Positions 1-8,804 of a stretch of 64,000 nt of DNA are shown here, in pieces (position 1 is the first letter of the stretch; every line of letters starts with the position of its first letter). This DNA is from DTPU01 sp963827855 (GTDB lineage Bacteria > Planctomycetota > Phycisphaerae > Sedimentisphaerales > Anaerobacaceae). The position numbers were made by a program, and so were the translations under genes. The DNA is taken from positions 1,054,001-1,118,000 of the forward strand of contig CAWHBY010000002.1 in NCBI GenBank assembly GCA_963827855.1. The letters are read 5' to 3'. Below the pieces are notes generated by a model. That model had not been told where the DNA came from. It ran no database searches and was given only the letters and a program-made list of their open reading frames with translations.

Positions 1-1
1 C

Positions 2-127
2 CCCATCAAGGTAGGTGTATGGGTCTGGCTGGTTGCGGTCAGTTTCGTGGTGGCGCTGCTTCTTCTTGTGGCGAGAGCGATGAGGCACAAGAGCATGAAG
101 TCACAGAGCTCTGTGTGGGGGAGATAG
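2..127 (+). CDS. C-terminal end of a membrane protein (partial)
   Basis: The second frame is open from the window edge to a TAG at 125-127 and gives 41 residues. It reads as one hydrophobic membrane segment (VWLVAVSFVVALLLLVARAM) followed by a short basic and polar tail ending SSVWGR. The start lies outside the window and the family cannot be named from this tail. The segment-plus-basic-tail pattern suggests a cytoplasmic C-terminus. It is called coding because of this pattern and because it stops cleanly before the insertion-sequence remnant. Confidence 0.45.
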   Translation, partial: PIKVGVWVWLVAVSFVVALLLLVARAMRHKSMKSQSSVWGR

Positions 128-144
128 TACGTGCGTCCCAGAGT

Positions 145-326
145 TGACCTGCTCCTCAGAACTTGATCCAGCCTTTATGAGAGGGTAAAGGACATCCGGT
201 GTCTGTTATAGAAAGGAGCATCTCATGAAGAGGCAGCACACCGGCACCCAGATCGTCGCCAAGCTGAGGCAAGCATGTGTTGCTTCAGACGGAATTGGAC
301 GTTTCGTGTCCTTTCGGCAAGCGTGA
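145..326 (+). pseudogene. IS3-family transposase OrfA remnant with left IS end
   Basis: A 33-codon frame runs from ATG 225 to TGA 324-326, preceded by a good ribosome binding site (GAAAGGAG at 211-218). The peptide MKRQHTGTQIVAKLRQA closely resembles the N-terminus of IS3-group OrfA proteins (MKRxRHTPEQIVxKLREA), the first helix of the helix-turn-helix. After about 17 residues the similarity stops. The stretch from TGACCTGCTCC at 145 onward may be the left inverted terminus of the element. No OrfB or right end was seen, so this is a decayed left-end fragment. The family assignment rests on one short motif. Confidence 0.5.
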
Positions 327-843
327 AGAACCTGAATTCACCGAGGCGCGGGCTGAGGTTTCGATGGCTCAGATCATTAGCTGGCCGATTGGGGTCTGGC
401 CTATTGGGGCCTATTGGGGTCAGCCCTTAAAGATTAAACTCGTGGCATCGGGTCTCGACGTCGTCGAGGTTCCTCACCACGGGTTCGCATGCTGCCCCTT
501 CCTCGGCTGTTTGATCACTGCTTTGCTGATGCTGTAGACACTGGCCGCATGCATCGACTGACCGGGCCGGCGGCTGCGAACGCTGCGCTGCGGGCTACTC
601 CTGTGCTGCCATCCTGCCGGCGTGCGACCCCTTCAATGCCTGATGGCTGCCCCCTGCCCGGACCACAAAGGTTCGGAGTGTGGACTGTTGACAGCGGGCC
701 TGTGCTGCGCACATAATCGGGCCGACGGATAGGTATTGACCCTTTCATCTGCACGATGAGTCCTTGGTTCCGCCGGGTTAGCTTATCCCCGTTCGGCGGC
801 CAGGGCGTTGGCTACTCCGTTAGAGAGAGTAAGGAGAGAGCGT
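327..843. other. Intergenic stretch without a supported gene
   Basis: About 515 bases separate the IS3 remnant from the CARDB pseudogene. Short open frames here have no recognisable family, signal peptide or ribosome binding site. A short direct repetition of CTATTGGGG occurs around 400-420. The last part, to about 843, is the leader of the next gene and ends with the ribosome binding site AAGGAGAGA. Confidence 0.4.
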
Positions 844-1340
844 ATGGCGCCGTCCGGACCCACCTCCACGTCGAAGGCACCGCTTGGGCATCTGTGCAGG
901 GCCGTGGCAGTCTGGTTGTGTACTTTCAGTGTCACACAGGCTACGCCGGATCTGACGATCACGGACATCCGCGAGAAGGATAGCGTGATCCGCTATGACC
1001 TGAAGAACCAGGGCACGTCCCTGCGCCGGCAAGCCACGTCACGAGTCTGTCCGTGGACGGCAGCCCCAAGGACACGGACTCCATCTCCGTGGCGATCCAG
1101 CCCGGCAAGGTCTGTACCGGCAGCTTCGCCAAGTACAAGTGGCAGTGTCTGCAGGACGGCAAGCACACCGTGCAGGTCAAGGCCGAGTCCGCGGACGCCA
1201 GCGGGAACTCCGTCGCTGGCAACGTGGCAGGTTTCACCACGCAATCGCGGACCCTGCCCATGCCGGACCTGATCGTCAGCCGGCTGTGGCGGGAGGACCA
1301 CAAGACGCGGCTGTTTGAGCTCGGGGCCAGAAACCCCTAG
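844..1340 (+). pseudogene. Secreted CARDB-domain protein, frameshifted
   Basis: Translation begins at ATG 844 behind AAGGAGAGA with a signal-like N-terminus. It then reads ATPDLTITDIREKDSVIRY and LKNQGT, the opening of a CARDB (cell-adhesion related, bacterial) beta-sandwich. At about 1018-1024 the frame changes. The domain continues in the +3 frame as PAPASHVTSLSVDGSPK to ADASGNSVAGNVAGFTT. A second CARDB opening (MPDLIVSRLWREDHKTRLFEL) follows and is cut off at the TAG ending at 1340. CARDB repeats usually sit in extracellular multidomain proteins. The indel and the early stop suggest a decayed gene, although a sequencing indel could explain the first break. Confidence 0.55.
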
Positions 1341-1378
1341 TGATTGGTGAGTGTTTGGATGGTTGACTGGAGATGACC

Positions 1379-3175
1379 ATGAGAACCCACTGGTTGATAG
1401 CAGCGACCCTGGCCTCTTGGGCCGCCACAACACACGGGGCGATCGTCCTGGGACATGCGGGCAAGACTGACTACGTCATTGTGGTAGACCCCAACGCGAC
1501 TGCACCGGAGCGACGCGCGGCCAGGGAACTCGGGGAGGTACTGAAGCAGATCGTCGGCGCCGACTTCAGGACCCAGGAGACGACAGGTGCGGCCGCGGTG
1601 AAGGCCATCCTGGTAGGCCCAGGCAAGGCGTCCAGGCAGGCCTTCGCGGATGTGGCCTTTGACAGCCTCGGAGGCGAGGAACTGGTGATGCAGACAAAGG
1701 GCCATCGGCTGCTCTTGGCAGGCGGCAGGCCGCGAGGCACGCTCTATGCGGTCAGCCGGTTTCTCCAGGATCAGTGCAGAGTGCGATGGTGGACAGCCTG
1801 GGCGAGTCGGATTCCGGCCAATCCTGACCTGAGCGTGGGCGAGCTCAATGTGCGGCTGAAGCCCGCCTTTGAGTCGCGAGACCCCTTCTGGTTCCCTGCG
1901 TTCCAGCCCGACTGGGCCTTCCACAATCTATCGAACAGCCAGTCCGCAGGACTGACGGATGACACAGGCGGCTGCATCCGCTACAAGGGCTTCGTCCATA
2001 CGTTCTACCCACTCGTCCCGCCTGAGACCTATTTCAGCCAGCACCCCGAGTGGTACAGCCTGCGGGACGGCAAGCGCACTGCAGACCATGCCCAGCTCTG
2101 CCTGACCAATCCGTCGCTACGGGACTTCGTAGTTGAGCGGATCAGGCAGTGGCTCAAGGAGTCGCCGGACGCCAGCATCGTGTCTGTCTCGCAGAACGAC
2201 TGGTACAACGAGTGTCAGTGTCCTGTGTGCAAGGCCCTGGACGACGCCGAAGGCAGCCACTCCGGAAGCCTGCTGGCCTTCGTCAACGCGATCGCAGAGC
2301 GGATCGAGCCCAACTTCCCCCACGTGGCGGTCGACACCCTCGCCTACCAGTACACCCGCAAGCCGCCCAAGACCCTCAGACCGCGGCCCAACGTGATCGT
2401 CCGGCTGTGCTCGATCGAGTGCAACTTCCGCCAGCCGCTGGATCACCCATCGAACGCCACGTTCGCGGACGACATCCGCGGCTGGGCCCAGATCTGTAAC
2501 CGGCTCTACATCTGGGACTACACCACCAACTTCAGCCACTACATTCAGCCGCACCCGAACTGGTCGGTGCTCGGTCCCAACCTGCGGTTCTTCCAGCAAA
2601 ACCACGTGGCCGGCGTGTTCGAACAAGGCGCATACCAATCCTTCGGCTCGGAGATGGCTGAGATGCGTGCATGGGTCCTGGCCCAACTGCTGTGGAATCC
2701 CGGCCAGGATGACCACGCCCTGACTGACGAATTCCTGGAAGGCTACTACGGCAAGGCATCGCCCCTGATCCGTCGTTATATGGAGCTGATGCAGACTGCC
2801 TCAACAGGCGTGAACCTGACCTGCTTCGCGGCTACAGACATGCCGCAGCACCACTTCGGTCCGCTCAGCCAGGCGGAGCGGATCTGGCAGGAGGCAGAGC
2901 AGGTTGCAGCAGACGATCCAGAACTGCTCACCAGGGTCCGCCTGGGTCACCTACCCGTGCGGTACGTGTGGCTTGCCCTCTGGCCCCAGCTCTACAAGGA
3001 GTGTCAGGACAGCCACGGCCAGTGGCCCCTACCGAGTTCACGCAAGGAAGTGGCAGCCCAATGGCTTTCCGTAGCCCAGGGGGTACCCGGAAAGCCCTGG
3101 ACCGTGGTGACCCTGGTCAACGAGTCAGGCCTCAAACCAGCAGACTTCATCCAGCGGTTCAGCCAGGATCCGTAG
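1379..3175 (+). CDS. Secreted DUF4838 domain protein (putative glycoside hydrolase)
   Basis: The protein has 598 residues. ATG 1379 is preferred over ATG 1373 because GGAG at 1369-1372 is then correctly spaced. A signal peptide ends near residue 20 (ATTHGA). Residues about 25-140 form an alpha/beta N-terminal domain of the type that precedes GH20/GH67/GH115 barrels (ERRAARELGEVLKQIVGADF, then RGTLYAVSRFL). The DUF4838 barrel follows, with WWTAWASRIP, HPEWYSLRDGKR, SVSQNDWYNECQCPVCK and FEQGAYQSFGSEM. DUF4838 proteins are common in planctomycetes and are thought to act on polysaccharides, but no substrate can be assigned. The gene is alone on the plus strand, facing the minus-strand carbohydrate genes. 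Confidence 0.85.
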   Translation: MRTHWLIAATLASWAATTHGAIVLGHAGKTDYVIVVDPNATAPERRAARELGEVLKQIVGADFRTQETTGAAAVKAILVGPGKASRQAFADVAFDSLGGEELVMQTKGHRLLLAGGRPRGTLYAVSRFLQDQCRVRWWTAWASRIPANPDLSVGELNVRLKPAFESRDPFWFPAFQPDWAFHNLSNSQSAGLTDDTGGCIRYKGFVHTFYPLVPPETYFSQHPEWYSLRDGKRTADHAQLCLTNPSLRDFVVERIRQWLKESPDASIVSVSQNDWYNECQCPVCKALDDAEGSHSGSLLAFVNAIAERIEPNFPHVAVDTLAYQYTRKPPKTLRPRPNVIVRLCSIECNFRQPLDHPSNATFADDIRGWAQICNRLYIWDYTTNFSHYIQPHPNWSVLGPNLRFFQQNHVAGVFEQGAYQSFGSEMAEMRAWVLAQLLWNPGQDDHALTDEFLEGYYGKASPLIRRYMELMQTASTGVNLTCFAATDMPQHHFGPLSQAERIWQEAEQVAADDPELLTRVRLGHLPVRYVWLALWPQLYKECQDSHGQWPLPSSRKEVAAQWLSVAQGVPGKPWTVVTLVNESGLKPADFIQRFSQDP

Positions 3176-3186
3176 TGGCACGAAGA

Positions 3187-3299
3187 TACGAAGGTGAGAA
3201 GGTGGGAAGGTGAGATGAGGCTATCCGCCGTCAGTCGGAATCAGGTTTCCGACAACCCTTCCGGCTAACCGCTAGGAGCTAAGGGCTAATCGCTCACTT
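3187..3299. repeat. Two heptanucleotide tandem repeat tracts
   Basis: Two degenerate seven-base repeats fill the gap between the convergent DUF4838 and PQQ genes. The first is built on AAGGTGA or AAGGTGG near 3189-3215. The second is built on GCTAACC, GCTAGGA, GCTAAGG and GCTAATC near 3266-3298. They belong to a window-wide habit of seven-base repeats between genes. Confidence 0.5.
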
Positions 3300-4553
3300 G
3301 ATGCAGAACAGGCTCTTCTCGCTTCGGATGAACAGGCGTCCGCCTGAGACGGCCATGGAGGCCTGGCACTTCTCAGCAAGGAGATTCTTGGACACGACCT
3401 TGAACTGTGGGCCTGCCTCGATGACCGAGGTCTCACCTGTGTCGGACAGGAAGTAGATCTTGCCGGCCGCATACACGGGCGAGGCGGAGAAGCTGCCTGA
3501 GAGGTGGTCCTGCCAGACGACGTCTCCGGTATCGCCTTTGAAGCACGTGACCATACCGCTATCCGTGACCGTGTACAGGTACGGCTTGACGTACAGGAGG
3601 GACGGGACCTTGGGCATGCCCTGGCGCTGCTCCCAGGCCAGGTTGGTCTCCTTCAGGTCGCCTCTTCCGTCCAGCCTGAAGGCCTTGACCGACTCTCGGC
3701 CGCTGTATCCGCAGGCCGTGTAGACCAGGCCTTCGCCGAGGACCGAAGAAGGGACCACGCCCTCGCCCTTGTTGAAGGAGTTCCAGATCCGCTCACCGGT
3801 CCTCGCGTCAAAGCCCTGCACGACGTCACCCGCCGCGGAAACGACCTGCGGCCTGCCGTCCGGACCGGTCCAGATGCACGGCACGCCGTGGCCGATCCGC
3901 GACAGGCCCCGCATCCCCTTCCATCGCACCTGTCCAGTGCCTGCGTCCAGGGCCACAGCAAACGACTGCTCCCACGGCGTCTGCCAGCCCATGGACTTGT
4001 CGTCGCCAGGGCTGCTGGCGTCGCGTGCCATGATGAGCAGCCCTTCCCAGAGGATCGGCGAGTTGGCAAGGCCGTGCTGGCTGTAGAACTTGAAGTCGCG
4101 GTTGGTCCACACCACCTGCCCCTCGAAATCCAGGGCCGCAATGCTCCCATCGCTGAAGACCGCATACACCCGCTTGCCGTCCGTGGCAGGCGTGGGCGTG
4201 GCAAAGGAATTGCGGGCCTCTCTTCGGGTCAGGACCTGTTTGAAGACCTCCTTGTCCCAGAGGACCTTGCCCCCAGCCGCGTCCAGGCACAGCACGTGGC
4301 AGCCCTCGCCCTTGTCCGTAGCGGTGGTGACAAACACCCGGCCCTGCCACACGATCGGCGACGACCACCCCTCGCCGGGGATGGCGACCTTCCAGAGCAT
4401 GTTGGAGCCGGCGTTCCACGAGACAGGCAGGTTCTGCTCGCTGGAGACCCCCTGCCCATTGGGGCCGCGGAACTGGGGCCAGTTGTCCGCAAGGACGAGA
4501 GTGGCTGAGAGCGATAGTAGGGTCCCGACAGTCGCGATGAATCTGAATCGCAT
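3294..4553 (-). CDS. Secreted PQQ-like beta-propeller repeat protein
   Basis: The protein has 419 residues and starts at ATG 4553 behind GGAGG. The signal peptide ends around ATLVLADNWP. The mature start DNWPQFRGPNGQGVSSE is typical of planctomycete BamB-like propellers. Repeated blades follow, with W/G motifs such as GRVFVTTATDKGEGCHVLCLDAAGGKVLWD and RTGERIWNSFNKGEG. These proteins are eight-bladed propellers. In planctomycetes they are usually exported and of unknown partner rather than true BamB. The gene lies 35 bases downstream of the FG-GAP gene and is probably co-transcribed with it. No quinoprotein active site is evident. Confidence 0.88.
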   Translation of the reverse strand: MRFRFIATVGTLLSLSATLVLADNWPQFRGPNGQGVSSEQNLPVSWNAGSNMLWKVAIPGEGWSSPIVWQGRVFVTTATDKGEGCHVLCLDAAGGKVLWDKEVFKQVLTRREARNSFATPTPATDGKRVYAVFSDGSIAALDFEGQVVWTNRDFKFYSQHGLANSPILWEGLLIMARDASSPGDDKSMGWQTPWEQSFAVALDAGTGQVRWKGMRGLSRIGHGVPCIWTGPDGRPQVVSAAGDVVQGFDARTGERIWNSFNKGEGVVPSSVLGEGLVYTACGYSGRESVKAFRLDGRGDLKETNLAWEQRQGMPKVPSLLYVKPYLYTVTDSGMVTCFKGDTGDVVWQDHLSGSFSASPVYAAGKIYFLSDTGETSVIEAGPQFKVVSKNLLAEKCQASMAVSGGRLFIRSEKSLFCIK

Positions 4554-4588
4554 GCAACCTCCGAGGAATTAAAGGTACCAGACACCAA

Positions 4589-5911
4589 CTACTCTTTTCG
4601 CGGAAACAGCCAGACCCAGCCGTGGGTCTCGCTCTCGGGAGGCAGCTTCGCCCGCAGTTCTGTCATGTGTTTGCTGGCCTCCTCGAGGTCCTTGTTCAGC
4701 TTCTCTGAGTCGGCCTTGCCGCGCGGCCGAGACGGTCCTCTCATCCTCTGGGCCAACTCGCTGAAGCGGGCCCGGGCTGAGTCAAGCTCCTTGCGGATCC
4801 GATCCTGCTCGATCTTCTGCTCGGGCATGGGCTCGGGCAGATCCGGCTTCTGGTAGGCCAGGTCGCCGAGGAGCAGGTCAGCCCTGCCGTCCCCATTCCA
4901 GTCAGCGACACAGATCTTCGACCGGACGCCGCGACGGACATCCTTGGACGCACCCTGTCCATACACAGCCTCGCCAGGGGGCACCAACTGCACGCCAGCG
5001 GCCAGTTCCGGCGCCTTCCGACCTCCTGCATTACGGAACAGCCACACGCTGCCGTCATCTGCGCCCGCAAGCAGGTCCAGATCCCCGTCCTTGTCCCAGT
5101 CTGCCGCAAACGGCGCGGCCTTTCCGTTGACCTTCACCGGCTGGCCGTTGGCCGTGAGCGGCCTCTCCTTGCCGAACGCATACGAGGTGGCTGTCCCCGC
5201 GTTGGAGATGAGGTAGACGCCTCCATCGAAGTTGCCGACGAGGAGGTCCTGGTCGCCGTCCCCGTCCCAATCTGCGACATGCACGGTGGAGGCAGAGCCA
5301 GTGACGGAGATGGGCTTGTCGGGCGTGCTCTCAAGCCGCTTGCGGTGGTAGGTGACGAAGCTCTTGCCATCCTTGTTTTCGAATGGGGCATAGCCGGTGA
5401 TAAGGGTGATGCCGTCACCCTCCTTCCGGATGCCGCCTCCCACGTTGATGATCTCGCCGTTCTTGTCCTTGAGCATCTCAGGGGCGGCGAACGTGTGATC
5501 AGGCCCACCTTTGAAAACGAAGATCTCTCCAGGCCAGGAGCCGGAGACCAGGTCAGGGGTTCCATCACCATCGAGGTCCGCGACACGCGGGCCGAATCCG
5601 ATGCATCAGCCATACGGCACTGAGCCGTCCTTGGAGCCCTCCTTGAACTTCACCCCCACGGCCAGCCTGGGTCGGGCATTCGTGCCCTCATTTCGGAAGA
5701 CCCAGAGGGCCCCGCCCTTGAATTGTCCGACGAGCAGGTCCTGGACCCCATCGCCGTCGAAGTCGAACACGAGCGGCGCAGCGTGGCCCGCCTCGGTGTC
5801 GATGGCCTCCCCGCTGGCCTCGATCCTGACGCATGAGGTGAGGTCAGCAGCCAACTGGCCGGTGTGGCGCGGGGCCAAACCCGCGAGGACAAGAATCAGC
5901 GTCTCCAGCAT
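4589..5911 (-). CDS. Secreted FG-GAP/VCBS repeat protein with an in-frame TGA codon
   Basis: The reading frame starts at ATG 5911 behind a perfect AGGAGG and runs 440 codons to 4589, interrupted only by TGA at 5606-5608 (codon 102). Both sides are in the same frame and form one continuous protein. Five FG-GAP/VCBS calcium-loop repeats are visible (DFDGDGVQDLLVG before the TGA; DLDGDGTPDLVSG, DWDGDGDQDLLVG, DWDKDGDLDLLAG and DWNGDGRADLLLG after it). The C-terminal 80 residues look coiled coil. The repeats suggest an extracellular propeller. The TGA may be a nonsense mutation, a base-calling error or a selenocysteine codon. It is followed at once by TGC, giving a possible U-C pair. A 40-bp palindrome lies just upstream. 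Confidence 0.75.
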
Positions 5912-5927
5912 AACGGCGCCTCCTAGA

Positions 5928-5967
5928 GGGTCCTGGTACCTTCTCCGCGGAGAAGGTACCAGGACCC
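5928..5967. repeat. Perfect 40-bp palindrome
   Basis: Bases 5928-5947 and 5948-5967 are exact reverse complements with no spacer, centred on CCG/CGG with inner core TTCTCCGCGGAGAA and outer arms GGGTCCTGGTACC. It lies 17 bases upstream of the start of the FG-GAP gene. A related GGTACCAGACACC half occurs at about 4574-4586, between the FG-GAP and PQQ genes. It could be a REP-type palindrome or an operator. Long perfect cruciforms of this kind are also often seen at REP/RAYT loci. Confidence 0.85.
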
Positions 5968-6140
5968 CTATCTTAGGGCAAGATGTTTCCGTGGTCCGCA
6001 CCCACCGCTAGCCAATAGCCGTGGCGAGGGAACCTGGAGCCGGTGTCGCACCAATCACTCACCAGGACACGAGGACCGATGGCTGACAGCCCATCTCACC
6101 TTCTCACCTTCCCATGTTCCTACCCTCTTGCCCCCCGCGG

Positions 6141-7633
6141 TCACTTCTCCGGCTTCACAGTGGCGCCGGTGATCTTGAAGGCGAAGGCATGGCGGCAGGG
6201 GGCCTGGTCGGGATGCAGGTCCGGCACCGCGATGGTCAGCGTGCTGCCTTCCCTGCGGCACTTGAGCTCGCCGGGCACGCCGAGCATCGTGACCTTCGCC
6301 TGGGCCGGGACTTTGACGTCGCGCAGCACGAGCTGCTTGCCGGGCCAGCCGGGAGTGATGGCGTAGAGCGCGTCGGGCTTCTTGGTGAAGAAGACCTGCT
6401 TGACGGCCACGCCGTCCTTGGGCTTCTGGCCGATCTGGTCCATCAGGTTGTACTTGACCATGTACTCGCCGAACTTCTGCTCGGGCCGCTTGCCCTCGCG
6501 TCCACTGGCAGGAGCGGCCGGCGAAGCGCGTGCCGTAGATGGCCTCGCCGTTGACCTTGAGCCAGTCGCCGATCTCCAGCAGGCGCTGCTCCATGATCGG
6601 CGGGATCGTGCCGTCGCCGTCGGGGCCGATGTCCAGCAGCAGGTTGCCGCCGCGGCTGACCAGGTCGATCAGCGACCAGGATGAACTCGCGGCCGGTCTT
6701 GTAGTCGTCGATCCGCTCGGCGCGGTTGTAGCCGTAGGAGATAGGCCATGCCGCGGCTCTCTTCCCACGGATGGCGAGGCGTCCTTCAGGCCGGCGGCGT
6801 ATTCGGTGGTCCAGTAGCCGCCGTGCTTGTGCCGGCAGTCCTTGCCCCAGCGGTCGTTGATGACGACCTCGTCCTTGCACGGCGATTCGTTGAACAGCCA
6901 CGCCAGCAGCTCCTCGCTCTTCCAGTCCTTCGACGGCAGGTCCCACTCGCCGTCGCTGAAGATGATCGCCGGCTGGTAGCGGGTGACCACGTCCTTGAAC
7001 TGCGGGATCATGTGCTCGTCGACGTACCGCTTGCGGTCGGTCAGCCAGAGCGGGTTGTACCACTCGTAGAGCGAGTAGTAGAAGCCGAACTTCAGCCCGC
7101 GCTTGCGCGTGGCCGTCGGCCAGTTCGCCCATCAGGTCGCGCTTCGGCCCGATCTCGACGGCGTTCCACGGCCGGCCCCAGGTCTTGCTGGCCTCGGCGC
7201 TGGGCCAGAGGCAGAAGCCCTCGTGGTGCTTGGAGGTCGGCACGATGTACTTGGCGCCCGAGCGGGCGAAGATGTCGGCCCACTGGTCGGCGTCGAACAG
7301 CTCGGCGCGGAACTGCGGGGCGAAGTCCTTGTAGTCGAAGTTCTCGCCGTAGTTCTTCGCGTGGAACTGCCACCAGACGTTGTCCGGCTTCTTGTCGGCC
7401 ATCTTGTTCCAGTACCACTCGGCGTACTCGCCCACCTTGCCCCAGGCCGGCACCGAGTAGACGCCCCAGTGGATGAAGATGCCGAACTTGGCGTCGAGGA
7501 ACCACTGGGGACAGGGCCGCTTGTCGAGCGATTCCCACGCAGCCTCATAGCGGCCCTCCCCTGCCGCAAGCAGCGGCACAGCCGTAACCATCGCCATGGC
7601 TAATCCCGTCACGACCCCACGTCGAGTTCTCAT
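6141..7633 (-). pseudogene. GH29 alpha-L-fucosidase, broken by about five +1 frameshifts
   Basis: ATG 7633 follows TAGGAG. A signal peptide leads into KRPCPQWFLDAKFGIFIHWGVYSVPAW, the diagnostic GH29 N-terminus, then TSKHHEGFCLW. The frame then shifts near 7119, 6765, 6737, 6683 and 6502. Correcting one extra base at each site restores an intact barrel (IIFSDGEWDLPSKDW, NDRWGKDCRHKHGGYW, LIDLVSRGGNLLLDIGPDGDGTIP) and a beta-sandwich C-terminus ending at 6141. GH29 enzymes remove alpha-L-fucose; the WHGVYS, HHEGF and DGEW motifs are present. No other stops occur, so consensus errors or a very recent loss are both possible. The gene sits last in a run with the amidohydrolase and GH28-like genes. 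Confidence 0.8.
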
Positions 7634-7662
7634 ATTCGTCATCTCCTATAGAGGCTAAATGG

Positions 7663-8778
7663 TTAAAAGGGAGATTCGACCCCCTTCATGGTCTGGCCAG
7701 CATTCTCTGCGTAGACCTTCTTGAGCACCTCGTCCTTGAGACCCAGGCCGTAGAGGGGCCAGTGGTAGGTGAAGAGATTCCAGTCATAGAAATGCTCGTC
7801 CTCTGTCTCCAGGATGCGGAAGGTCGTGAGATACATCTCTGGATCAGTCCCCATGTCCGTCCCGTACAACAACCGGCCCTGGTACCGCTCGTAGAACCGC
7901 CCCATGAACCTGGGGATGGGCGAGGTCTCCGCATACCGGGCGGAGATGTCCGCATAGAGATTCGGGCACTGGTCGAACATCGCGGCTAGTCGTGCAAGGT
8001 CGAAGCAGCAGTTGGCGAAGTGACAGGCGATGAAGGTGGTCCGGGGGTGCTTCTTCACGGCCCGCTCCAGCGTGGCGACGACTGCGTCGTGCGACAGGAT
8101 CGCAGGCCCACTGGCGACCTTCCACTGGAAGGCGTTCATCAAACCGTCGTTGGTCCGGTCCATGGGCTCGTACATCCAACGGTCCTCGCCCACGTGCACG
8201 TTCACAGGAAGACCCAAGTCCGCACACCGCTCCAGGATTGCGTCCATCCTCGGATCGTCGATGTGCATCCCCCCTGCGTTGCGGACCAGCCCGCCTCCTT
8301 TGTCTATCAGCTCGCCCACGCCCTTGGCCCCCAGCAAGCGGCATCGCTCCAGCTCTGCGATCGCACCCGGTCCGAAGCCGGGCTCGTCGCATCCGCTGAG
8401 GTCCATCCCGCACCACATCTCGAAGCGGCCTGGATGCCGCTTGAACCGGGCCACCAGGTCGTCGAAGGACTTGCCCGTGGCACCGGTCAGGATCACCGAC
8501 CTGGCCACGCCGACTGCATCCAGGGTCTGGACCCAGCGGTCGACGTCCGCGTCCGTCTTGGCGTACGCGTGCGAGTGCATGTCTACCACAGGGTAGCGGG
8601 CCTTCTCGACGCGGGTCTGGGCGACCTTGAAGATCGAGGAAGGCCGGAAGTCCTTGAGGAGTAGCCGGTCAGGACTGGTCGCCCCTCCTGTGGCCTGACC
8701 CAAGGAGGTCGCTGCAAGAGCGGTCAGCGCCAGGCACGAGAGGACGCCCCCGCGCGCAGTCGAATGATCGGTATTCAT
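7663..8778 (-). CDS. Exported amidohydrolase-family (metal-dependent TIM-barrel) protein
   Basis: The protein has 371 residues from ATG 8778. A hydrophobic N-terminus suggests export (SCLALTALAATSLG). The amidohydrolase-2 signature is present: VVDMHSHAY with the metal histidines at residues about 68 and 70, a central LPVNVHVGE, FIACHFANCCFDL, and a C-terminal LLYGTDMGTDP that supplies the catalytic aspartate. Relatives include 2-pyrone-4,6-dicarboxylate lactonases and 4-hydroxybenzoyl-type decarboxylases. In planctomycetes such proteins occur beside sugar-degrading genes with unknown substrate. The start lies 26 bases past the end of the GH28-like gene and the stop lies 29 bases before the GH29 start, so the three are probably one transcript. 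Confidence 0.8.
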   Translation of the reverse strand: MNTDHSTARGGVLSCLALTALAATSLGQATGGATSPDRLLLKDFRPSSIFKVAQTRVEKARYPVVDMHSHAYAKTDADVDRWVQTLDAVGVARSVILTGATGKSFDDLVARFKRHPGRFEMWCGMDLSGCDEPGFGPGAIAELERCRLLGAKGVGELIDKGGGLVRNAGGMHIDDPRMDAILERCADLGLPVNVHVGEDRWMYEPMDRTNDGLMNAFQWKVASGPAILSHDAVVATLERAVKKHPRTTFIACHFANCCFDLARLAAMFDQCPNLYADISARYAETSPIPRFMGRFYERYQGRLLYGTDMGTDPEMYLTTFRILETEDEHFYDWNLFTYHWPLYGLGLKDEVLKKVYAENAGQTMKGVESPF

Positions 8779-8804
8779 CGTCTGGTTCCTCACACCTTCC
8801 CTTG

